Shown: positions 55,037-64,000 of the stretch, one piece after another | Position numbering within the stretch: the stretch's first letter is position 1 | Layout of the letters: every line of letters starts with the position of its first letter | Source: Dioscorea cayenensis subsp. rotundata | Lineage: Eukaryota > Streptophyta > Magnoliopsida > Dioscoreales > Dioscoreaceae | Length of the DNA stretch: 64,000 nucleotides | Direction: 5' to 3' | Assembly: GCF_009730915.1 (NCBI RefSeq) | Contig: NC_052496.1 | Span: forward strand, 543,875-607,874 | Notes under the pieces: generated by a model | Seen by the model: only the letters and a program-made list of their open reading frames with translations | Database searches by the model: none | Told to the model about the DNA's origin: nothing | Program-made: the position numbers and the translations under genes

Positions 55037-55624
55037 GGTGCCATGGTGTAGTTGATTATACGTTAGTCTAATTAGGGATGGCAACGGGTCGGATCGGGTG
55101 CGGGTTTTATCATACTCGTACTCGTACCTGTTACCCCACTAGTATTATCTGAACCCGAACCCAACGGATTTTAAAAACCCCAACCCATACCCGCACCCGA
55201 CGGGTAATCGGGTATCCGCGGGTATACCCGCCCCCGCCTCATATTAAAAAATTTAATAAAAAATATATTTTTTTATAGAAAAATAACTTAAAAATAATTA
55301 TAATTTTTATATAAAATAAAATTATTGTAAAATTACAATACTAAACAAAGAGGAAAAATAAAAAACCTTAAATTGTTAAGTTGTATATATATATTATATA
55401 AATATTTTAGTAATTTTAATTTCGGGTCGAGTACGGGTACAGGTCGGGTATTAGAATTCCCATACCCGCACCCGTTTCATACAAGTCGGGTTTTACCCGA
55501 ACCCGACCCGAAACCCGGTCAAATCAGGTTTTACTCGTCAAACTCGGGTCGGGTCAGGTAGGACCGGGCCTGAATATTATTGCCATCTCTAAGTCTAACA
55601 CACGGAAGGTCTCTGGTTCAAGTC
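55037..55624 (+). other. tRNA-Val-like sequence (SINE head or tRNA pseudogene), interrupted by a MITE
   Basis: Left half 55037-55072 and right half 55592-55624 together resemble plant tRNA-Val (AAC). The left has GGTGCCATGGTGTAGTTGAT with an A-box-like TGGTGTAGTTGA (55044-55055), then acgttagtctaa. The right has agtctaacacacggaaggtc, then tctGGTTCAAGTC, a B-box (55615-55624). The acceptor stem is missing; the sequence runs into a TTATT repeat, which suggests a tRNA-derived SINE or retrocopy and not a working tRNA. The interruption falls in the anticodon loop. The likeness to tRNA-Val is from memory. Confidence 0.6.
55073..55591. mobile_element. Non-autonomous hAT-type MITE, 519 bp
   Basis: The terminal inverted repeats TAGGGATGGCAA (55073-55084) and TTGCCATCTCTA (55580-55591) match at 11 of 12 positions. 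The flanks AGTCTAAT (55065-55072) and AGTCTAAC (55592-55599) form an 8-bp target-site duplication with one mismatch, the hallmark of hAT elements. Subterminal regions are packed with GGGTCGGG/ACCCGAACCCG motifs in opposite orientation, around an AT-rich centre. No transposase is encoded; an open frame at 55373-55561 is built from the repeats. Confidence 0.9.
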
Positions 55625-56676
55625 TTATTTATTTATTTATTATCTCATTTAACATGTGCTGCTAATGACAATTGGGGAAATACAAGTAAATGAGAGTATT
55701 CCTACTCCCCCCTCTGAAACATGCAGGCAGACCATAGGAATAAAATACTCCATATTCATATTATGTTCATCAATTTGCTCATGTTGATTAGTCAATAACA
55801 TCAAAATCAAATTGACCAGATGCTATTGCCATTGGAAATTTCATTACAATGCCAATTTTGCAAGGTTCTCAAAGTAGACCATTCAAAGGACGAACATAAT
55901 TTGCAGTACAAATTGTGAACTGAGATGATGTACTCCACCAACTCAAATAAATTCTCTTCTATAGCTTCTAATGGAGTGAATATTAAATAACCTAATAGTA
56001 ATGTTTATGAAGGGTTCAGCACTGAATATATGATCTTGCCCCTTGAATGAGTTTGTGGGGATCTTTAGATGTATCTGTAACTGTTAGTCAATCACAAATG
56101 ATGAGTATATATCACAACTCTTAGCAAGGAAAAAAAACACATCTCACATAAACAATGCTTTAACCAAATGAAAAAACTTGCCTTGTGTTAGGAGGTGCTA
56201 GGCATCCCAGCCTTTGCTAAGAATTAAATTTTAATATATATACAAGTCAAAAGTATAAAATGCATAAATGTGCGAGAATTTGCTCAACATTTATGATAGT
56301 TTCATTAAATCGTGCCAGAACTTCATAGTAACACTGCAGAAAATAAGAAGCGATATTGGTGAAGTAATAGAGATAACATTGGCATGTGCTACAGGATGAT
56401 TAGTAACATCTAAGTGTCTCCCCAATCATCACAAAATAAATATGTAATTAAAAGACATGAAAACAAGAAATGCCAGAAATATATTCACATATACAAATCA
56501 ATCTCAAAAGATAATAGTTGTGAAAGTGTATAAGCCACTGGGAACCCGCCCACAGATGAAAATGGACACTTGCTAGATGGAACTTATAACTTTTTCAAAT
56601 CATTAAATGACAGTTACAAGACTGAGCTTAAGGATGAGAAATAGAGGTTACCGTTGGGAAACGACACTAGCATCAC
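55625..56676. other. Intergenic region downstream of the Mdm35-like gene
   Basis: AT-rich sequence with a TTATT run at 55625-55650 just after the tRNA-like half. It holds the Mdm35-like gene's 3' UTR at its right end. No gene supported. Confidence 0.45.
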
Positions 56677-58065
56677 TCAGCAGTTAGTATCATCCTTAAT
56701 AGAATATACAGATGCTTCAGGTTCCAGTAACAAAGACCTCAAGTGTTGGTCTTCTAAATGTTGCTGCATACAATGAGAAGCAACATGTTGAAAACAATGA
56801 AGGGAACATATCATAAAAAAAATTAAAAGGATGTCACCATACAATACAGAAGTTATGCAAATTTTCACAGTTTAAATTATTTTTATTGACACCATAGACA
56901 AGAAAGAAGCATATTCGAATCTTACCATTTGATTATTTTCGGTCACTACAGTATACACTGCAGGCCAATAAAACCTAAATGTGGCTCCAACAAAAATAAG
57001 CCAAGTAACATTTTCTCCAGGAGCTGAATATGAAGTAGAGATTTTTACAAAAAGGTCACATCTAAGTGTAACCAGATGAAATAGTATAAGAATTGGATGC
57101 ACTATTGGCTGATTTAGCCGTTTGAAATGTTTTTCTTCCCTTATTATTATTATTATTTATTTTATTTTTTTTGGTGTGTGCATGCACTAGACTTGAAGAT
57201 GTTCAGACCCTTATATAGACTCATGAGTTTTCTTGGTTTAATTGTTTTTTATCTGTATTAGTGAAAGTCTAACAACTCAGTGATTTTAAGGCAACAAGAG
57301 TTCCTTTTGGGGATCTTTTACTCACATTGGACACCCTTAAAATCAAGAAAAAATTTTGTGACTTTAGATCAGAATTATAATTGAGCAAGCTCTAAGCGGT
57401 TCATATTTCACCTCATGTCTCCAGTTGTATATGATGTTTTCTCAAGTTGGATTTAAGGACTATTGCCAATACTTAATTCTTGAGCTCAAGGTAGAATGAA
57501 AACAATAATGCCTTAAAAGTGATGAGACTTGAACCAACCCACGTTGAATCTATTACGAGACTGCTATCTAGTACCTATCATTGAACTCAGCTGCCTAGAA
57601 TAATAGCTTTTTCCATACGAACAATTGGTTTCCTGCTAACATGATAACCTATACAACAATTTAATTTCCAATCACTTAACCATCTATCCATTTATTCTTT
57701 TTGCTTGAGCACTTTATGTAGACAATCTAAACCATATATATGCAAAGCCCCCAGGTTTCAAGACTTGCAATATCAAACAATATGATTAACATCAAACAAA
57801 CATTTATCTCGACTATAAACCATCTGCTAAGATAGAACAGTGCTGCATTTGAATTTCAACAAATAGCTAAACCATGAGTTAGTTCCTCTCCAAGCTGAAA
57901 CCTTTATAAAATCTAGAGCCACAACACTCAAGCTACACACGGATGTGCAATGTCTTTGCTATCACTTGCAATTCCACATAAAAATCACAACTTTTTCAAC
58001 TCGTGTTTCATAAAACACAAACAAAACAACAAATCTAGATATAATTACACAGATATACAAAGAAT

Positions 58066-58135
<70 letters not shown>

Positions 58136-58415
58136 GAGACATACAGCAAGGCAGGCTCGGTACTTGTCCCACTCGGAAACACACTCCAGCTTGTCCCACT
58201 GCCCCTTTGCGAACTTCTCCGAGTACCATCTGGCACAGAAAGGGGTGAAGAAGAACCAAATCAGGATGACATGAAATCAAGATCACAAGAATGATTGATT
58301 GAAAAAAAAAGGAAGAGGAGAAGAACCGATTGAAGCAATCATTGTAGGCAGCTCGAAGTTGAGCACAAGCGGAAGTCGGAGAAGCTGATGCCCTACTCTT
58401 GCTATCGATCACCAT
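56677..58415 (-). CDS. Mdm35/TRIAP1-like twin-CX9C intermembrane-space protein
   Basis: Three exons, 58415-58327, 58229-58145 and 56763-56677, encode 86 aa. Two CX9C motifs are visible: Cys17-Cys27 (CAQLRAAYNDC) and Cys46-Cys56 (CVSEWDKYRAC), with the typical FNRWYSEKFAKGQWDKLEC between them. This is the Mdm35/TRIAP1 fold, a helical hairpin oxidised by MIA40 in the mitochondrial intermembrane space; in yeast and animals it partners Ups/PRELI lipid-transfer proteins. It matches Arabidopsis At4g33100 (from memory). The 29-residue tail QHLEDQHLRSLLLEPEASVY to the stop is on exon 3. Intron 1 uses a weak donor (CG|GTTCTT) and splits the Arg codon. Intron 2 is 1.38 kb with a 62-bp CT tract on the sense strand 14 nt after its donor. 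An in-frame ATG at 58499 could extend the protein by 28 residues. Confidence 0.88.
58069..58130. repeat. (AG)31 microsatellite in Mdm35-like intron 2
   Basis: A perfect AG run, CT on the transcribed sense strand. It begins about 14 nt inside the 5' splice site of intron 2, where it becomes a long polypyrimidine tract. Confidence 0.97.
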
Positions 58416-61400
58416 TGATGGTCTCAAGCTTGAGTGAACCTCTAAAACCCTCGAAAGCTGTGAAGCCGCTTTCGTCCACTGTCGTGAGAAACGCACCAAC
58501 TCTTGTGCCCTTTTTCATTATTACTATTATTTAAATTTAAATTTAAATTTATTTAGTATATGCATTTATTAATTTATCAAGGATAATTAAAGAGATGAAT
58601 AGCTTGTTCAATTTGTTAAAAAATAATTTGTGATATTTAAAAAAAAATATTGAAATGGGACACCTACTACATGGTGTGGTAAAATGTTTATGAGAATGGT
58701 GAACGGATAAGATCAAATGTCTAGATCGACAGTATTGTACATAGTATATATACACTGTATAATATGGTATAGTATAAATATTAAAGCATTATTATGTATT
58801 CAGCATTTATAACTTCTCCACTTGAAGGATATCGTTTTTCTCCCCGCTAGAGTTGTATAATAGGGTTGATTTATTAGCTTTTTTTGTTCCTAAAAAAAAA
58901 ATTGTACACGTTGTAAGATTTTAATCACTTCATGTAAATTTGACTAAAGTAATAAATCCTTATAGGTTATTAAATCACTATAACTGGTGCACCGCTGTAT
59001 ATCTGTCTATTGAAACATTTTTATATGAGTGTTTGTCAACTTTAAAAAAATAAAATTAAAATATATTTATTATAGCTCAATAAATCCTAAAGTTTTTTTG
59101 TAATTTATGTAAAAATATTAGTCTAGATAAATCGCGATCTGTTTGTTGTTTTTTTTATATTGATTAACACTTAAAAATTATAATAGTGAAAAATTAAGAA
59201 AAAACTGGCTATTTGTTAGAAAACAAGTAATTTATAATCCTTAACCTTAAATTAAATAATTAATTTAATTAATATTCATGAGTAAAATATGAAATATGAA
59301 TATTTATTTTATTTTTATTATAAATTGGATAAATCACATATCCATAACAATCTTATTGATTGTATATTGGGACATATATAAATTATTATTATTTTTTTTA
59401 ATAGTAGTAAAATGTGGTCCTTGAATGGTGCCGATCTGTGTTTTTTATACATGTTGGGATGATTTTTTGTGATTTGGTGGTTTGCAATCAAATAAGAATC
59501 AAATAACAATTAAGACTGTCCATAAGAGCTACTCACATATACATATATATATATATATATATTGACACGGATAATTTATATTGAATTCATCATTCATGCC
59601 CAAATGTTATCAATCACAATCAAAATACATGGAATCCAAGTCATTTGGGTGTTTTATAAAATAGTCTTCATTTAATATTCCAATCATTAAACAATTGAAT
59701 TTAAAACAAACTAAAAAAATGATCCATTATTTCACACATTTTCAAGTTGGCAACATGCCATGAGCTCATAATTAGATATTTAATTCAAATATTAACACTA
59801 AACCCACTTGCAATATCATTTATATATATTTATATTCCATAACCAGCTAATCAAAGTATTTTTCTCTTTCAAACTGGCCAATTTTAATAATTTATTTCGT
59901 TTTATAAATATTATGCAATTTTAATATTTTTTTATTTATCCTAATTAAATAAGAAATAAGTTGACTCCAAAAATTCCAAATAAAAACTATCAAACTTTAA
60001 TACTGCAAACAGACCCAACAGACCTATGAAAATGATGATTTGGGCCCTGATCTAGAAAAGTTCGTGTGGCCTGGCCCGTTACGCCCAAATCGAGGTTAAA
60101 CATAATTAAAAGCAATTAATTACTTAAAAAAACGCTTAACTAAACACTAAACCAAACATTTTAAAACCCACGGAACCCACGAGTTCCTCGCAAGCGAGCA
60201 CGTCCTTTTACGTGCCGTGTAAGACTCTGATCAATCTCAGCCAACCATTTCCGATCCAACGCTTCTCAGCAAATATCTTTCTCGAAAGCACGCAAGGACG
60301 CAAACACCCTCAATCGCAAACCCCAAGAAAGCCACTCACAACAGAACACGTGTCCATTGTGTTCAAGGAATGGAGGGTATTTATGTCAGACAACGGGTAA
60401 ATTTTTGTCAGGCTCGGAGAACCCAACAGATTGGGAATTCCGACAGTCAAGTCACGTGGTCAAGACGGAGGACTAATGAGTAATTTCGGTGCAGCCTCGG
60501 AGTGGTATTTACTTATTTTGTATTCATTGTTAGCCATTAGAGGCGGCATGGTAGGCGCCGAAATCCTCGTTCTGCCCCTCCAAGTGAAATCTATTTACGT
60601 AGATGCCATTCTCTGTTGCACTAGTTTTAAATCTTGTGCTTTTACATGCATGCCCCTGTAATTTATTATTATTATTATGATGCATGAATAAGGGTGCTTT
60701 GTGTTTGAAACTTTGAAATGAAACTAGGTTTAGAGAAGCAGATGAAAATAGAAAGACAAAATATAAATATTTGTCAAAAATTAAAACCCTCACATGTAAA
60801 TATTTATATATATATACATAAAATATTTTAATTTTAATAAAACAAAAAAAATACTATGTATATTATTGGTATGCACATAGATAAGGAATTGATGATTCAG
60901 TCTGCGCATTGACATATAATTATTATTTTTCGTGATATGACAAATACTATTGGGTTTTAATTTTTTTTTTATGATATTTTAAATCCGAACAAATGTACCA
61001 GTTCTTCTCAATTTAAAAAATTCCTATTAAAAAATTAAACAATATTTGAGGGTATTTCAGTAATTTACTTCACCACATAGCACATAGAGAATAACGCTAG
61101 TTAGGGATAGTTAAGTAAATTCCATACCCCTTAAATATCGACTAGCGCCGACACATTTTCAACATTAACTCTTGCAAGCTAAATTATAAGAATGCTAATT
61201 ACCACCCTCTCCTTCTTCTCACCTTTTTCACCCTTCCATTCTCTCTCTCTCTCTCTCGCTGCGCTTCCATTCTCTCTTCTCTCTTTGTGGAGACCACGAA
61301 AGCCCTCTCTTGTATGGTGACCCACCTCATATGAGAAAAGTGAGCGGATTCGATCGTTGCGAGATCGATCCCACCTCTCAAGATCGATAGACTCTTGATC

Positions 61401-61501
61401 ATTGATCATCACCTCTTGGATCCGTCATCTTTTGATCTCTTCATCTTTTTCTTTGTTTCCAAATCATCTCCGCCGCCGCCGCCCTGATCCCCGGATGACC
61501 G
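58416..61501. other. Divergent intergenic region, Mdm35-like to myosin XI
   Basis: 3.1 kb. The middle is AT-rich with (TA)n near 59545. A less AT-rich part at 60.0-60.6 kb carries site II-like TTGGGCC (60041), CTGGCCC (60070) and a CACGTGG G-box (60453-60459). A CT-rich tract at 61239-61280 lies in the probable myosin 5' UTR. No convincing protein gene. Confidence 0.45.
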
Positions 61502-62776
61502 ATGGTATGGTTTCTTGAAACCCTTGTCTTGATTGCTTTCTTGGATTTGTTGTTTGTGTTTGTGGATGAGCTTGTTGATCTATGGTGTTGTATAAGGGGA
61601 GTGGAATTGTGTTTTTTTTTTGTTGAGGGTTTCTTGTTGGATCCGTGAGTAGGGCTTTATCTTTTTGTCCATTATGGGGGCGGAATCTGGTTGGGAAGGA
61701 TCACTGCCTTTTGGTGTGGATTTTGGACATTCTTGGAACCAAGCGGAGTTTGGGTTTGGGAAGTAGGATTGAACTGCTTTTGGAGGGTTTAGTGCGGGAT
61801 TATGTGGTGAGAAGTATGGGCAGTTTGGATATCAAGAAGTGATGCTTTTTGGTTGCTTTTATATCACCATTTATCAGAGGAGTGCCGGTCAGCAATACGA
61901 TAAAGTTTTGCCTTTGGTGTGGAAGGTTTGTGCTAACTGAAATTTCATGGTTCGATGTTTCTAGTAAGAAATTATGATAGGAGTTGGATCCTCTTGAGGT
62001 TTCTTATTGTGAGCACTGAATTGGATATTCAGTTATGAGCAATCATGGGACACTTGGTGGGAACGTTGATACTTGTAAATTATTTTTGGGTCAAGTTTGC
62101 AAATCTCCATTTATTAGATTTATAGTATAATTTTTGTTTCAAGATGCAAGCCACACCCTGGGTAGACTATGAGTTTTATGCGTTTATTTTGATGGTTTGA
62201 CTTGTTCAACTCCTTGTTGAGAAAGTGATACAGGTGGTCAATTGTACTCAGGATTTAACCTGGTTTTTGCTCCCTTTAATTATTCCCCACGTTGATGGAC
62301 TACTGGCCTAGGAGGATTGAATCATCAATGGATGCTTTTTCTGATAATTCTATGTGATGCATGCAGAAGGAAATTGGACTGGGGGGATTTTGAGTTTAGA
62401 CATTCATTACTAGTGCTGATAACAAGAATGGACCTTGAAGAGATGGTATGTTCATGATTAGATGATCTAACTTAACCACCAATGCTTTCATCTCCTTCTG
62501 GTGGTATGTGTAGTACCATGCCTGCAGTATGAGTTTGTCGATGAGAAAATATGTTCTTGCTGCTGTCTGGCATCCCATCATTTAAGACAATGGACTTTAT
62601 TGTGCTTCTAGAACGAAGCAGACTCTGGATCACATTTAAAGGTCAAAATTATTTTTTGTGCAAAGTAGTTCCATGAGGAAGCTGGATTTGAACAATGGGT
62701 AGATGGGTAGAGTTCACATGGTTGTTCTTTATAACTGTCATTCTTACTTAATTATCCTTTGCCAGGGGGCTCCGGA
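61495..62776 (+). other. Short upstream ORF across the first myosin splice junction
   Basis: An ATG at 61495 precedes the myosin ATG by 7 nt in another frame. After removal of intron 1 (61505-62765) it reads ATG ACC GAT G|GG GGC TCC GGA TAA: seven codons (MTDGGSG) and a stop at 62774-62776. It overlaps the main start and might lower its use. Whether the mRNA starts upstream of this ATG is not shown, but the long 5' leader makes it likely. Confidence 0.55.
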
Positions 62777-63940
62777 TAACATTGTTCTAGGCTCTCATGT
62801 CTGGGTTGAAGATCCATCATTGGCTTGGATTGATGGTGAGGTTTTCCGGATCAATGATCAGGAAGTCCATGTCCGTGCTACCAATGGGAAAACGGTATGT
62901 GCTACTTATCAGCTTGTTCTTTTTCCTTCTACTTTTTTATCACCTCATTTAGGTCCATCAAAGTATAAAATAAAGCATACACTTTGATGATCCGTCACTG
63001 ACTGAATTTGAAAAATCTAACATTTCTTTAATGATCCTTGCATACAAATGTAGCTTCCTAATCATGTGGCAAAATGCTCCAGGTGGTTGCAAAATTATCA
63101 AAGGTCTTTCCAAAAGACACAGAAGCTCCACCTGGTGGAGTGGATGATATGACGAAATTGTCCTACTTGCATGAACCAGGAGTTTTACAAAATCTGGCAA
63201 CCAGATATGAGCTCAATGAAATCTATGTGAGACATTTCCTTTATTGCACCGCATTCTTGGATGAATGACTTGCAGTTATTTTTCATGACACTACAACATT
63301 TCTTTGAAATTTCAGACCTATACAGGAAATATATTGATCGCAATAAACCCGTTCCAAAGGCTGCCCCATTTATATGACACCCATATGATGGAACAATATA
63401 AAGGAGCAGGATTTGGGGAGCTGAGCCCTCATGTTTTTGCAGTTGCAGATGTGGCATACAGGTGATTTGTCTTTTTCTATTTTTTCTTTTTTCCTTTTCT
63501 TTTTCTTTTTTGTTTTTTTTTCTTTTTTCGTCTATCACTCAACATCTATTTATGTCAAGTTTTATTTCTTTTGATATTCATTCTTCCATAAGAAAATAGG
63601 GCAATGATCAATGAAGGCAAGAGCAATTCAATTTTAGTAAGTGGTGAAAGTGGTGCTGGTAAGACTGAAACAACAAAGATGCTCATGAGATATCTTGCAT
63701 ACTTGGGAGGACGGTCTGGAATAGAGGGAAGAACGGTTGAGCAGCAGGTTCTTGAGGTAAGTCAAATAACTTTTTGCTTGTCATTTTAGAGTTCCTGCCA
63801 TTTATATTCAACAATGTTCTATTATCTTATATGCATGGAGTGCCAAGGGTCTTAAAATTTCTTTTCTTGTCTTAAATTCAGTCTAATCCAGTTCTTGAAG
63901 CATTTGGGAACGCAAAAACTGTTCGTAACAACAACTCAAG
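61502..63940 (+). CDS. Class XI myosin heavy chain, N-terminal part (continues past the window)
   Basis: The exons seen are 61502-61504, 62766-62894, 63083-63226, 63316-63461, 63600-63756 and 63882-63940; the gene continues beyond the right edge. The first coding exon holds only the ATG, split from the rest by a 1.26-kb intron. The protein begins [20 protein letters not shown], an SH3-like N-terminal domain, then enters the motor: [40 protein letters not shown], the P-loop GESGAGKT (156-163) and [20 protein letters not shown] (start of switch I). Class XI myosins drive organelle movement and cytoplasmic streaming on actin. The N-terminus fits the main XI clade (XI-1/2/B/K-like) and not the divergent XI-I. 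IQ motifs, coiled coil and DIL domain would lie outside the window. Confidence 0.95.
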
Positions 63941-64000
63941 GTAGGCATTTCTTTATGCAAAATCTGAAGCCTACCCAGCCTGCTATTTGTAGCGTCAGCT

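Noticed and set aside
55373-55561. 62-codon open frame inside the MITE
   Set aside because: It is made of GGGTCGGG-type subterminal repeats; no transposase or other domain.

Overview
This is nuclear DNA from a flowering plant. The genes are split by many short GT-AG introns, their products are plant-specific (glycine decarboxylase P-protein, CBL10, a LLM-type GATA factor, a WRKY factor, myosin XI, PMIR1, CGLD27), and the spaces between them are AT-rich with microsatellites and DNA-transposon debris. The 5' coding ends of the GLDP and PMIR1 genes are strikingly GC-rich at third positions while their later parts are AT-richer. Together with the AT-rich background this suggests a non-grass monocot (yam-like). 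That placement is an inference.

Layout, left to right. 1-154 (-): start of an unrecognised gene that runs off the left edge. 779-5839 (+): 15-exon GLDP. 5.8-11.1 kb: AT-rich intergenic DNA with several decayed tandem repeats. 11105-13867 (+): eight-exon CBL10. 14.2-15.0 kb (-): cytochrome P450 pseudogene. 16949-24088 (+): Raf-like MAPKKK of the EDR1/SIS8 group, with a frame break in a G-run of exon 1. 26.2-26.7 kb: doubtful two-exon ORF. 29413-30519 (+): LLM-type GATA factor. 33731-35605 (-): CGLD27 (DUF1230). 36017-38763 (-): GET2/CAML-like receptor of the GET pathway. 41643-45039 (+): glycerophosphocholine acyltransferase (DUF2838). 45638-46108 (-): class II small heat-shock protein with a textbook heat-shock element array. 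48810-52136 (+): PMIR1. 53127-53899 (-): WRKYGKK-type WRKY factor with a GC-AG intron. 55037-55624: tRNA-Val-like sequence split by a hAT-type MITE. 56677-58415 (-): twin-CX9C Mdm35/TRIAP1-like protein. 61502 to beyond the right edge (+): class XI myosin.

The genes form no operon-like unit; they are ordinary housekeeping, signalling and regulatory genes. The CBL10/GLDP pair and the presence of GET2-like and At4g33100-like genes recall a block of Arabidopsis chromosome 4 (from memory), so the window probably contains an old conserved syntenic segment.

I found no sign of an undescribed multi-gene system. The most unusual signals are small: the MITE inserted into the anticodon region of a tRNA-Val-like sequence, the GC-AG intron in the WRKY gene, two in-frame stop-free introns that encode hydrophobic segments, an upstream ORF created by splicing in the myosin mRNA, and a long 5-bp-phased HSE array.
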